This document shows positions 17,642 to 26,229 of a DNA stretch of 64,000 nucleotides, one piece after another (within the stretch, counting starts at the first letter, position 1; every line of letters begins with the position of its first letter). Source of the DNA: Ascidiaceihabitans sp047624005. GTDB taxonomy: Bacteria > Pseudomonadota > Alphaproteobacteria > Rhodobacterales > Rhodobacteraceae. The stretch is from the NCBI GenBank assembly GCA_047624005.1, contig JBLHPE010000004.1, positions 23,091-87,090 of the forward strand, read 5' to 3'. Both the position numbers and the translations under genes were made by a program. The notes beneath the pieces are model-generated. The model was not told the origin of the DNA. It did not search any database and worked only from the letters and a program-made list of their open reading frames with translations.

Positions 17642-18085
17642 ATGCGAATTTCTGTTCAAGAACAACCCTTTGACCTTGGGGTGGAAACATCTGGCTTCGC
17701 TGCTGGCCATAAAGACATGGGTGCAATTGTGACCTTTACCGGCATCGTGCGTGATCTGCCGGATGATCCATTGATCGCGATGGAAATCGAACATTACCCA
17801 GGCATGACAGAGGCAGCATTAGCCGAGATTGCACAAACCGCGATGGACCGTTGGTCATTGGGCGATGCGCTGGTCATTCACCGTCATGGGCGGCTTGTTC
17901 CTGGCGAGATGATTATGATGGTGGCGACTGCGTCAAAGCACCGTAAGGACGCGTTTGAGGCAGCGGAATATTTGATGGACTACTTGAAATCCCGTGCCCC
18001 ATTTTGGAAGCGCGAGATCACAATGCAAGGCGCGGCATGGGTTGCGTCGAAATCCGAGGATGAAGATGCGCTGACGCGATGGTAG
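17642..18085 (+). CDS. moaE: Molybdopterin synthase catalytic subunit MoaE
   Basis: A 147-residue partner of MoaD. Family features: GAIVTFTGIVRD near residue 27, EHYPGMTEAAL, VIHRHGRLVPGE, and the active-site region DYLKSRAPFWKREIT that carries the catalytic Lys. The length is usual. It transfers two sulfurs from MoaD thiocarboxylate to make the molybdopterin dithiolene. It is the last gene of the uvrC-pgsA-moaD-moaE run; 152 bases separate it from the leftward gene that follows. Confidence 0.94.
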   Translation: MRISVQEQPFDLGVETSGFAAGHKDMGAIVTFTGIVRDLPDDPLIAMEIEHYPGMTEAALAEIAQTAMDRWSLGDALVIHRHGRLVPGEMIMMVATASKHRKDAFEAAEYLMDYLKSRAPFWKREITMQGAAWVASKSEDEDALTRW

Positions 18086-18237
18086 GAAAACAGTGCTGCG
18101 GTCGCTGGATCGAAGTTTTGATCTAGCGTATCTCGTAGTCGCTCGTTGAAATCAAAAGAAAATTGCAATCGGTATTGCGTCGGTAACATGTCGGTATCGC
18201 GTAGGTGCATCAATTGGTACCAAACCGACTTACCCCA

Positions 18238-18567
18238 TCATGACGCCTGTTGGTTACTTTCAATATAGGCCCGCATCTCTTCTGTTTCGTGACGGGCGTC
18301 GCGAAGGCCATCCATTGCTGCGCGCAATTCTGCTTCAGTCTGGCTTAGTTGATTGGTCAACTCGGCCTCGCGTTGTTGCAGGTAAGTGATGGCTTGATCA
18401 CGAGTTTCTTCGGCTTCGTGTAATTCTTGGCTCATACGGTCCAATTCAGCCACGTCGCCAGCGGCCACCCGGGTAAAGCGGTGGACCAGCCAATTGGCGA
18501 ACCAGCCTAGGCAAAAGGCTACGAACAGAATGATCGCTGTGGCGATTACAAATTCAGTTCTGCTCAT
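18238..18567 (-). CDS. Membrane-anchored coiled-coil protein of unknown function
   Basis: 109 residues: one N-terminal transmembrane helix (about 6-29, TEFVIATAIILFVAFCLGWFA) followed by a long heptad-rich coiled coil (about 40-105, many Glu, Gln, Arg and Leu). No family recognised. It overlaps the end of the upstream OmpA-type gene by 14 bases in another frame (ATGAGCAGAACTGA contains its start and the other's stop), so its translation is probably coupled. It may be a structural partner of that envelope protein; that is inference. Confidence 0.7.
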   Translation of the reverse strand: MSRTEFVIATAIILFVAFCLGWFANWLVHRFTRVAAGDVAELDRMSQELHEAEETRDQAITYLQQREAELTNQLSQTEAELRAAMDGLRDARHETEEMRAYIESNQQAS

Positions 18568-20473
18568 CTGCTGTTCCTTCTGTACCAGTCTGCGCGTCGT
18601 CTACTTGCTGTGTATTGCTGGTTTCTGCAATAGATTCCAGTGTTGTTTGCCCCTCATCCAAAGTTGGTGCAGGGCGGATCAGGCGGAATTCAATCCGGCG
18701 GTTGGCTTCACGCCCGCCTTCAGAGTCGTTGTCTTGAATGGGACGGGTTTCGCCGTAGCCCTTTGCCGAGAAAGAAGAGGTCGGAACCCGGCGCGCCCGC
18801 AGTTCATTTAAAACGGATTGGGCACGGCTTTGGCTTAGCGCAAGGTTCATTTCTTCACGCCCTTGGCTGTCCGTATGGCCCTGAATTTCCAATCTTAATT
18901 CACCGCAGGTTTTGAGCAGTTCACCGATCTTATCCATTGTGCCCAAGGTTGCGGCATCAATTGTTGCGCTGCCTGGTTCAAAGTTAATCTTGCCAGCTTC
19001 AAGGATTTTATTGATGTCCGCTTCGCATTCATCGGCCGTAGGCAGCCCAGCAACAGGGTCTAATTTTTCCAAATAGGCGACGTCGATTTCAAATTCTTGC
19101 GCTTCGCCTAATTTGGTTGCCAAAAGCGTTGCTATTGTACGGTTTGCATTTGGGTCACCAGTGTTGCCCCGCACGCTTAGGGTCGTGGGTGTGACACTGA
19201 CCGCGCCATTGCTAAGGCCAGATAAGGCTTCGATACCCGTCAAAACACGCGCCGCCCAATCGTTTGGTAGGCCGTCAACGACACGGGTCGCAATGTAAAC
19301 TTTGTCAGATCCAAAACGTGCTTTGGCATAGCTGTCGACTACGGTACGGAGATTGTCATTGCTAAGACGTCCGCGCAATTGCACTTGGCCCTCGGGGCTG
19401 AGGGTCGCAGTGAATTCTGGTGGCCCTTGGTTCGGATCAACAGTTTCAGGCAGTTTTGCATAAAGTGCAAAGGCTTCTGGGAGGGCTGTTTCCAACTCGC
19501 CTACGACGCGGTCGAATTGCCCTTGGGCGATACCCCCCGACCCTATAAAAGTTATGTCGGCATTTGAGATGGTGACCGAACCGCCGCCCAATTCGTTCAA
19601 AGCTTTAATGCTCTCATCTACGGCTGTTGCCCAATTGGTGCTGGGCACACCCATGCCAACGGTACAGTTGGCTTGGCCTTCAAGGCCCGCAGCTTTTGCT
19701 GAAGCCAGAATTATCCGTTTGGCGTCTTCTGTATCGGCAGAACAGGCATCAAAATGTGCGCCGTTCTCATCAATTAGAAACCTTAAGGTAAATGGCGTGA
19801 TGACGGGGCGTGGGGCAGCGATGTCCAACCGCAACCGCAAACCCGGAGGGGCCGCGCGGGTCAGCCGCTTTTCCATTGCAGCCTTATCTTCGGCGCTGTC
19901 GGCAATGGCAGTTATCGCAACGCGCCCCGCAGAAACTGATACCTTCGAGCGTGGCAACTGTTCCATTGCGTTAAGCGCGAAAGACAATGCATCTTCCCAG
20001 CCCTCGGGGGTCGGGTAATTTGCGCTTTCGATGAGGTCCGTGACTTTGCCATTTCCACTCATCGCAGCGAAACGTTCAAGAATATCGTCGCGGTCTGTTT
20101 TTGATGGGATCAGTCCAATGACCGAGATGCCTGCGTCGTTGCGCAAGATTTCTGCCGAGAAACGTGGGGGCGCGATAGCGGCTGTTGCCTCGACCTCCAT
20201 GTTATCAATAACACGTGCTGCATCAACAATTGTACCTGCCATGCTAAGGGCTGCAAAACGTCGGGCCTCGTTTGGTGCTATGCCTTCAAGGGTGACCTGC
20301 AAACCGTCGGCTTCGACCTCGGCCCACGGCATTTCCGCGTTATCAAGTGCTTGGCGCACGCCGATCTCCGATGTTTCTTCGATCAGTTTAACAGAGAAGT
20401 TGGCCGCCACCAAAGACACGGCCGCAGCCGAGACAAAGGTGATGGCAACAATGGCAATCGCAGACAGACGCAT
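18554..20473 (-). CDS. OmpA family protein with N-terminal BON-like repeats
   Basis: 639 residues. An N-terminal hydrophobic helix (about 4-25) acts as signal or anchor. It is followed by about 450 residues of repeated alpha/beta units, each with a GLQVTLEGIAPN- or GRVAITAIADS-like strand, resembling BON modules. A C-terminal OmpA peptidoglycan-binding domain (about 485-605) has INFEPGSATI, LEIQGHTDSQG, LALSQSRAQSV and EANRRIEFRL. It probably spans the periplasm and grips peptidoglycan. It lies downstream of ubiA and overlaps the coiled-coil gene. Confidence 0.82.
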   Translation of the reverse strand: MRLSAIAIVAITFVSAAAVSLVAANFSVKLIEETSEIGVRQALDNAEMPWAEVEADGLQVTLEGIAPNEARRFAALSMAGTIVDAARVIDNMEVEATAAIAPPRFSAEILRNDAGISVIGLIPSKTDRDDILERFAAMSGNGKVTDLIESANYPTPEGWEDALSFALNAMEQLPRSKVSVSAGRVAITAIADSAEDKAAMEKRLTRAAPPGLRLRLDIAAPRPVITPFTLRFLIDENGAHFDACSADTEDAKRIILASAKAAGLEGQANCTVGMGVPSTNWATAVDESIKALNELGGGSVTISNADITFIGSGGIAQGQFDRVVGELETALPEAFALYAKLPETVDPNQGPPEFTATLSPEGQVQLRGRLSNDNLRTVVDSYAKARFGSDKVYIATRVVDGLPNDWAARVLTGIEALSGLSNGAVSVTPTTLSVRGNTGDPNANRTIATLLATKLGEAQEFEIDVAYLEKLDPVAGLPTADECEADINKILEAGKINFEPGSATIDAATLGTMDKIGELLKTCGELRLEIQGHTDSQGREEMNLALSQSRAQSVLNELRARRVPTSSFSAKGYGETRPIQDNDSEGGREANRRIEFRLIRPAPTLDEGQTTLESIAETSNTQQVDDAQTGTEGTADEQN

Positions 20474-20549
20474 AGGCGTATTTTTATCTCGGGTTATGGG
20501 GCCAAGGGAGGCGTAGGGTGTTAATAGGACCTGTCGGCAGACGATTCAA

Positions 20550-21536
20550 TCAAACGAACAGGGCTACGGCAAAAAATAACAGCGGAATCATGCCAGTGTC
20601 TCGGTTTACGCGAAACAATTGCAAGCATTTCGCAGGATCGTTGATGTCTAGCCCGCGCAATTGCCACGCCATGTGCCATCCCATTGCCCAAGGGCCACCA
20701 AGTGCGATGACCATTGCAAGAAGAGATGGGTTTGGTAGGGCGCTGAAAATCACTGCGATTCCAAATAAACCAACTGTAATCACTAAGAAACGTCGCAACC
20801 ATTCGGGCGTTTTTTCGGCGAACAGGCGTGCAGTTGATTTGACCCCGATCAGTGCGTCGTCTTCGGTGTCTTGATGTGCGTAAATCGTGTCGTAAAACAG
20901 TGTCCACGCGATGCCCGCGAGGTATAGAACCACTGCGGGTGCTTCCAAACGTCCAGTGTGTGCAGTCCACGCCAGCAATGCCCCCCAATTGAAGGCCAGC
21001 CCAAGGAAGACTTGAGGCCACCATGTGAACCGTTTGGCGAAAGGGTAAACGGCGACAGGAATAAGCGCGAGAACGCCAAGTTTGATCGCAGCCGTGTTGA
21101 ACGTCAGCAAAATACCAAAGGAAATAAGGGCTTGCAGCCCCATCCAGATCAACGCGCCTTTGCCGCTGACTTGGCCTGACGGGATAGGGCGCGATCTGGT
21201 CCGTTCAACCTTTGCGTCGATGTCGCGGTCGGAAAAGTCGTTCCAAGTGCAACCGGCACCGCGCATAAGCCATGCCCCAGCTGCACATCCAGCTGCGATC
21301 CAAAGATCGTACCAGGTTATGTTTTTATCATGTAGCATTGCCAGCATCAGGCCCCACCAGCAGGGAAGCAATAACAACCATGTGCCAATCGGGCGATCTG
21401 CCCGTGACAGGCGTAAATAGGGCCGCGTCCATTCGGGCGCTAGGGTGTCGACCCAATTGTCTTTTACAGCATCTGCAACCTGACCGTTTTCAGGTCCATT
21501 TGTCGACGCGTCTGGTACTGGCGGTATGTCTTGCAT
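20550..21536 (-). CDS. ubiA: 4-hydroxybenzoate polyprenyltransferase
   Basis: A 328-residue inner-membrane prenyltransferase of ubiquinone synthesis that attaches the polyprenyl tail to 4-hydroxybenzoate. Both Asp-rich motifs are present: NDFSDRDIDAKVERTRSRPIPSG (prenyl-diphosphate/Mg site) and YDTIYAHQDTEDDALIGVKSTA. Eight or nine hydrophobic segments are visible. The ATG at 21536 lies only 12 bases from the divergent rsmE start, so their promoters must overlap with the genes. A polyprenyl synthase at about 56 kb could supply the tail. Confidence 0.95.
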   Translation of the reverse strand: MQDIPPVPDASTNGPENGQVADAVKDNWVDTLAPEWTRPYLRLSRADRPIGTWLLLLPCWWGLMLAMLHDKNITWYDLWIAAGCAAGAWLMRGAGCTWNDFSDRDIDAKVERTRSRPIPSGQVSGKGALIWMGLQALISFGILLTFNTAAIKLGVLALIPVAVYPFAKRFTWWPQVFLGLAFNWGALLAWTAHTGRLEAPAVVLYLAGIAWTLFYDTIYAHQDTEDDALIGVKSTARLFAEKTPEWLRRFLVITVGLFGIAVIFSALPNPSLLAMVIALGGPWAMGWHMAWQLRGLDINDPAKCLQLFRVNRDTGMIPLLFFAVALFV

Positions 21537-21548
21537 ATGTAATGTCTC

Positions 21549-22283
21549 ATGACAGCTAAGATACGCCTTTACATAGACATGCCCCTAAGTGTGGCGCAAT
21601 CGGTTCCTTTGACGCGGGAGCAGGCGCATTACCTGTTTGGGGTGATGCGGTTGTCCGTTGGAGCGCAGGTTTTGTTGTTTGACGGCATGAACGGAGAATT
21701 TTTGGCAGACGTAGTCGAGGCTGGTAAACGGGGCGGGACGTTGCTGATTGCGTCGCAAACGCGCCCTTTGCAGATGCCGCCCGATTTGTGGCTTTTGTTC
21801 GCACCGATTAAGAAAACGCGCACAGACTTCATCGTTGAAAAGGCGGCGGAAATGGGGGCGTCGCGTATCGTTCCGGTGCAGACAGAATATACCAATTCAG
21901 GCCGTATCCAGCGGGATCGGCTGCAGGCGCATTCGGTCGAGGCGGCGGAACAATGCGGCGGGACGTATGTGCCGCAAGTGGACGAGATGAAGAAATTGGA
22001 CCGCGTCTTGGCCGATTGGGACGCGTCACGCCAAATTATGTTCTGCGACGAAGCAACTGCAGATGATCCCGCGACACCATTTGAGGGTGGCACAGGGCAA
22101 CCCGTTGGGCCGTGGGCGGTTTTGATTGGTCCTGAGGGTGGTTTTTCGCAAAAAGAACGCGACCGGCTGCGCGCCATGGACTGCGCCCATGTGGCGCAAT
22201 TGGGTCCGCGAATTTTGCGTGCTGATACCGCTGCCGTTGCCGCATTAACAGTGTGGCAGGCTGCATTGGGGGATTGGGTATGA
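21549..22283 (+). CDS. rsmE: 16S rRNA (uracil1498-N3)-methyltransferase
   Basis: A 244-residue SPOUT methyltransferase that modifies U1498 of 16S rRNA. It has an N-terminal PUA-like domain (HYLFGVMRLSVGAQVLLFDG) and the knotted C-terminal domain with IKKTRTDFIVEKAAEMG, EAAEQCGGTYVPQV, IGPEGGFSQKERD and LGPRILRADTAAVAAL, the cofactor-binding motifs of RsmE. The length is usual. It ends in an ATGA overlap with the next gene. Confidence 0.95.
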   Translation: MTAKIRLYIDMPLSVAQSVPLTREQAHYLFGVMRLSVGAQVLLFDGMNGEFLADVVEAGKRGGTLLIASQTRPLQMPPDLWLLFAPIKKTRTDFIVEKAAEMGASRIVPVQTEYTNSGRIQRDRLQAHSVEAAEQCGGTYVPQVDEMKKLDRVLADWDASRQIMFCDEATADDPATPFEGGTGQPVGPWAVLIGPEGGFSQKERDRLRAMDCAHVAQLGPRILRADTAAVAALTVWQAALGDWV

Positions 22284-22807
22284 GTTTTATTCGACCAGAA
22301 GCGGTTGCGGGATTGAACCGTTGGCGCGAGGCGCTTTACGGCGGTGCAGTTCTATTGGTGGGCCTGTTTTGGCTTTTTGGATCACGGGGGTTGCTGCATT
22401 TACTGGGTTATCCGGTGGCAATTCTGGCGCTTGTTCTGATCTGGGTCGGTATTCAACGTGCGCGTTTCCGGTCGGCCTCTGATGGGGCGGGTGCTGTGCA
22501 AGTCGATGAGGGGCAAATAACCTATTTTGGTCCTATGACGGGTGGTGCAGCTGCGCTTGCAGACCTTGAGCGTCTCACATTGATCCGTAATTTGAAGCCC
22601 GCCCATTGGCGTTTGGATACGCCACAACAAGACAGCCTGCTTATTCCCGTCAACGCCGCAGGGTCTGAGGCTCTTTTTGATGCTTTTGCAACGTTGCAGG
22701 GTTTACAAACAGAACGCATGTTGGCCGAATTAAATGGCCCTGGTGATCAACCGGTTGTGATCTGGGAACGGCGATCTTTGCGCCCTTCACACGTCAGGTT
22801 ACATTGA
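22280..22807 (+). CDS. Uncharacterised membrane protein
   Basis: 175 residues with two close transmembrane helices (about 22-38 and 41-62: GGAVLLVGLFWLFG, GYPVAILALVLIWVG) and a cytosolic domain of about 110 residues containing VQVDEGQITYFGPMTGG and LADLERLTLIRN. The hairpin plus beta-rich domain recalls small PH-like membrane proteins, but I do not recognise the family. The ATGA overlap with rsmE shows it is cotranslated; gshA follows after 60 bases. Confidence 0.75.
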   Translation: MSFIRPEAVAGLNRWREALYGGAVLLVGLFWLFGSRGLLHLLGYPVAILALVLIWVGIQRARFRSASDGAGAVQVDEGQITYFGPMTGGAAALADLERLTLIRNLKPAHWRLDTPQQDSLLIPVNAAGSEALFDAFATLQGLQTERMLAELNGPGDQPVVIWERRSLRPSHVRLH

Positions 22808-22867
22808 CACGCCTGCAAATTCACATCATCCCTAAATTCCCAAACCAGCCATTCTCGGAGCAAGTCT

Positions 22868-24238
22868 ATGTCCATTCCACAAACCGGCGGCGGACCCATC
22901 GAACATCACGATCAATTGGCCGAGCATTTGGCCGAGGGCTGCAAACCCAAAGAGGATTGGCGCATCGGGACCGAGCACGAGAAGTTCGGCTACTGCAAAG
23001 ATACTTTGAAGCCGTTGCCATATGACGGCGAACGGTCGATCGTTGCGGTGTTAGAAGGTTTGCGGGATCGCCACGGCTGGGCAGAAGTGCGTGAAGGTGG
23101 CCATTTGATTGGCTTGGAAAAAGACGGCGCGAATGTTTCGTTGGAGCCAGGTGGTGCTTTAGAGTTGTCAGGGGCCCCAGTTGAGACAATCCACGAGACA
23201 TGCGACGAGGTGAACGTTCACCTGCGTGAAGTTAAGGACATTTCGGACGAGATTGGTGTGAAATTCATTGGTCTCGGCGCTGCTCCGATTTGGACCCACG
23301 AAGAAATGCCATTAATGCCCAAAGGCCGTTACAAGCTGATGGATGCCTATATGAACAAGGTCGGCACCTCTGGCACAACGATGATGCGCCGGACTTGCAC
23401 GGTTCAGGTGAACCTTGATTTCGCATCAGAGCCGGACATGGTGCAGAAGCTGCGCGTCGCCTTGGCTTTGCAGCCCGTAGCGACGGCACTTTTTGCGAAC
23501 TCGCCCTTCTTTGAGGGCAAGTTGAACGGCCATAAATCATGGCGTGGCCGTGTGTGGCGTCACATGGATGATGCGCGTACAGGCATGTTGCCGTTTGTGT
23601 TTGAGGACGGCATGGGGTTTGAGCGTTGGGTGCAATACGCCCTCGATGTGCCGATGTATTTTGTCTACCGTGATGGCAAATACATCAACGCACTTGGCAT
23701 GTCGTTTCGCGATTTTATGAAGGGCAAGCTGCCTGCATTGCCTGGTGAGACACCAACGATGTCTGATTGGGCCGACCATTTGACCACCGCTTTCCCTGAG
23801 GCACGGATTAAGAAGTTTATGGAAATGCGTGGGGCTGATGGTGGGCCTTGGCGTCGTTTGTGTGCGTTGCCAGCGTTCTGGGTTGGTTTGATGTATGATC
23901 AAACTGCGCTGGATGGCGCATGGGATTTGGTTAAAAACTGGACGGCAGAGCAGCGTGATGAGTTGCGTATTGCAGCGTCTGTTGATGGTCTGCAGGCTAA
24001 AGTAGATGGTATCAATATGCATGACATCGCGCGTGAAGCTGTGGCGCTGAGCCATAATGGTTTGGCAGCGCGTGCGCGCAGTGGTGCGGGGGGTATGGTT
24101 CCAGACGAGACACATTTCCTGAACGCGCTGCACGAAAGCATTGAGAGCGGCAAGACCCCAGCGGATGAGTTGTTGGATCGTTATCACGGCGATTGGAACG
24201 GCGATATCACGCGGGTGTTTGAAGATTATTCTTACTGA
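22868..24238 (+). CDS. gshA: Glutamate--cysteine ligase (plant/alphaproteobacterial type, GCS2 family)
   Basis: A 456-residue enzyme for the first, rate-limiting step of glutathione synthesis (glutamate + cysteine + ATP). Recognised by IGTEHEKFGY near residue 36, SLEPGGALELSGAP (about 90-103), MDAYMNKVGTSGTTMMRRTCTVQVNLD in the centre, and FMEMRGADGGPWRRLCALPAFWVGL later. Length and motifs match the plant-like class common in Alphaproteobacteria. The ATG has only a weak GGAG upstream. It converges on plsY. Confidence 0.94.
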   Translation: MSIPQTGGGPIEHHDQLAEHLAEGCKPKEDWRIGTEHEKFGYCKDTLKPLPYDGERSIVAVLEGLRDRHGWAEVREGGHLIGLEKDGANVSLEPGGALELSGAPVETIHETCDEVNVHLREVKDISDEIGVKFIGLGAAPIWTHEEMPLMPKGRYKLMDAYMNKVGTSGTTMMRRTCTVQVNLDFASEPDMVQKLRVALALQPVATALFANSPFFEGKLNGHKSWRGRVWRHMDDARTGMLPFVFEDGMGFERWVQYALDVPMYFVYRDGKYINALGMSFRDFMKGKLPALPGETPTMSDWADHLTTAFPEARIKKFMEMRGADGGPWRRLCALPAFWVGLMYDQTALDGAWDLVKNWTAEQRDELRIAASVDGLQAKVDGINMHDIAREAVALSHNGLAARARSGAGGMVPDETHFLNALHESIESGKTPADELLDRYHGDWNGDITRVFEDYSY

Positions 24239-24245
24239 GAAAAAG

Positions 24246-24300
24246 GGGGGCGTTGCCCCCGCACTTCGCGCTCCCCCAGGATATTTTCTGCCAAAAGAAA
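24246..24300. repeat. Hairpin plus family-type intergenic repeat (copy 1)
   Basis: Between the converging gshA and plsY genes lies GGGGG-CGTTG-CCCCC followed by CTCCCCCAGGATATTTTCTG and CCAAAAGAAAT (24271-24301). The GGATATTT ... GCCAAAAGAAAT part recurs at 28241-28272. I recall similar short elements around many Rhodobacteraceae genes. The hairpin may serve as a transcription end for gshA. Confidence 0.6.
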
Positions 24301-24319
24301 TAGGTAAAAGCGGGATCGT

Positions 24320-24931
24320 TTAGAGGGTCTTTTTGCCGATCTTTGGTTCTGTGCCTGCCCGTATGCGTTGGATGTTTTCGCGGTGTCGATAAAATATGAG
24401 AAGCGTTAGGAAAACCCCCATCACTAGGGCTGTGCCTGCACCCATGAATACCAAAAAGAATGTTGATGCTGCAGCGGACACCAAGGCACCCATGGACGAG
24501 ATGCGCCAGCCAAATGCGCCTATCAGCCATGCTGCGCAGCACGCTGCGCCAATGGGGAATGAATAAGCCAGCATTATGCCTAAAAACGTCGCAACCCCTT
24601 TGCCGCCATTGAACTTTAACCAAACCGGGAAGCAGTGCCCAAGCATTGCCATGACTGCAGCCAATTGTGCTACGTCTTCACCACCGAAGTAACGGGCCAA
24701 TAGGAGTGCTGTGGCCCCTTTTGCCGCGTCCAAAACAAGAGTGAGTGCGGCTGCACTTTTGTTCCCAGTCCGCAGAACGTTTGTCGCACCGATGTTCCCG
24801 GATCCGATTTCACGCAGGTTCCCAAGGTTCATCGCGCGTGCAACGACCATGCCAAATGGAATTGATCCAAGGAGGTAGCCAATGACAGCCCAAAGGATCA
24901 GGATAAAAACGGTATTTTCAATAATAGGCAT
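24320..24931 (-). CDS. plsY: Acyl-phosphate glycerol-3-phosphate acyltransferase
   Basis: A 203-residue inner-membrane enzyme that acylates glycerol 3-phosphate from acyl-phosphate, the first committed step of phospholipid synthesis. The three PlsY motifs are visible: GSIPFGMVVARAMNLGNLREIGSGNIGATNVLR, GHCFPVWLKFNGGKGVATFLG and the late TLLIFYRHRENIQRIRAGTEPKIG. Five hydrophobic segments. The ATG at 24931 is 2 bases after the upstream stop; a TTG at 24937 also opens the frame. It is the last gene of the pyrB operon. Confidence 0.95.
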   Translation of the reverse strand: MPIIENTVFILILWAVIGYLLGSIPFGMVVARAMNLGNLREIGSGNIGATNVLRTGNKSAAALTLVLDAAKGATALLLARYFGGEDVAQLAAVMAMLGHCFPVWLKFNGGKGVATFLGIMLAYSFPIGAACCAAWLIGAFGWRISSMGALVSAAASTFFLVFMGAGTALVMGVFLTLLIFYRHRENIQRIRAGTEPKIGKKTL

Positions 24932-24933
24932 AA

Positions 24934-26229
24934 TCAATTTGTTCCGAATACTTTGTTGCCGCTGACATATGTCGCAATTACTTTACCCTGCATCCGCTGC
25001 CCGTCAAATGGCGTATTGCGGGATTTAGATTTGAGGGTGGCGCGGTCCATCACAAAAGGTGCGTCTGGATCGAAAAGGACCAAATCCGCTGGTGCACCCA
25101 CTGTAAGACGACCGGATGGCAGCCCAAGCCGTTTCGCAGGGTTGAATGACATTGCCCGCCACAACGTCGGGAGATCGATCATATCGGCGTGTACTAAACG
25201 CATGGCGGCGGGCAGGAATGTCTCGAGTGCGACGGCGCCACTTGCCGCCTCTTCAAAGGGTAAGCGTTTGCTTTCCTCGTCTTGGGGCGTGTGCATTGAA
25301 CTGATGATGTCGATGAGACCCGAGGCGACGGCATCGACCACGGCAAGTCGATCTTCTTCTTCGCGCAGGGGTGGTTTGATTTTGAAAAACGTCCGGTAAT
25401 CGGCCACGTCCAGCGCATTTAGCGTCAGATGGTGGATCGATGTACCTGCAGTGATATCCAGCCCGTTTGCCTTGGCCCGCTCCAAAGCAGGTAGGGCCCG
25501 CGCTGTTGTGATTTGATCGGCGTGATAGCGTGCGCCCGTCATCTCGATCAGGGCGATGTCGCGGTCCAACCCCATGCGTTCTGCCATTGCTGACACTGCG
25601 GGCAATCCGCGAAGCGATGCGAATTTGCCTGAGGTCGCCGCTGCACCGTGACTTAAAATTGGCTCTTGCGGGTGTGCAATAACCAATGCGCCAAGGGAGC
25701 GGGCATAGGTCAGCGCGCGGCTGAACACTTTGGTGTCCGTGACAACGCTATCGCAGTCGGTGAATGCGACAGCGCCGGCGTCTAGCAAAAACCCAATCTC
25801 GGTCATTTCACGACCTTTGCGCCCCTTTGTCAGGGCCGCCATTGGATGAACATGAACGGGTGCTGCTTCGCGGGCGCGACGAATTACGAATTCCAGGCTT
25901 TCGGGATTGTCGATTGTAGGGTCAGTGTCGGGGCGTGTGACCATTGTTGTGACGCCAGCAGCAGCAGCAGCCTGACCAGCTGTGCGAAAGCTCTCCTTGT
26001 GCCGCTCGCCGGGTTCGCAAACCTTGACGCCGATATCCACAATGCCGGGGGCGAGGTATTTGCCACTGCAATCAACGATATTTTGTGCGTCGTGCTGCCC
26101 GTTGCTGTCACCGGGCATGATGTCTGTGATTATGCCGTTCTCGACCAACAGGCTGCCGCGGGCCTCGGTCGCTGCCTCTGGATCAATGAGTTTGGCATTT
26201 ATGAACAGGGTGCGGTTTGTTTGGGTCAT
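24934..26229 (-). CDS. pyrC: Dihydroorotase homologue, probably inactive (PyrC'/PyrX type)
   Basis: A 431-residue amidohydrolase of the class I dihydroorotase family, judged by LAPGIVDIGVKVCEPGERHKE, TSIHHLTLN, KPPLREEEDRLAV and DLVLFDPDAPF. The metal-binding HxH expected after VD is replaced by Gly67 and Lys69, the Arg of the substrate motif by Cys71, and the catalytic Asp of the TDHAPH motif by Met312 (SSMHTPQ). Catalysis is therefore unlikely. Such homologues in pseudomonads (PyrC') are needed to assemble aspartate carbamoyltransferase, and pyrB lies in this operon. The ATG at 26229 overlaps the upstream stop (ATGA); an ATG at 26241 is less likely. Confidence 0.88.
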   Translation of the reverse strand: MTQTNRTLFINAKLIDPEAATEARGSLLVENGIITDIMPGDSNGQHDAQNIVDCSGKYLAPGIVDIGVKVCEPGERHKESFRTAGQAAAAAGVTTMVTRPDTDPTIDNPESLEFVIRRAREAAPVHVHPMAALTKGRKGREMTEIGFLLDAGAVAFTDCDSVVTDTKVFSRALTYARSLGALVIAHPQEPILSHGAAATSGKFASLRGLPAVSAMAERMGLDRDIALIEMTGARYHADQITTARALPALERAKANGLDITAGTSIHHLTLNALDVADYRTFFKIKPPLREEEDRLAVVDAVASGLIDIISSMHTPQDEESKRLPFEEAASGAVALETFLPAAMRLVHADMIDLPTLWRAMSFNPAKRLGLPSGRLTVGAPADLVLFDPDAPFVMDRATLKSKSRNTPFDGQRMQGKVIATYVSGNKVFGTN

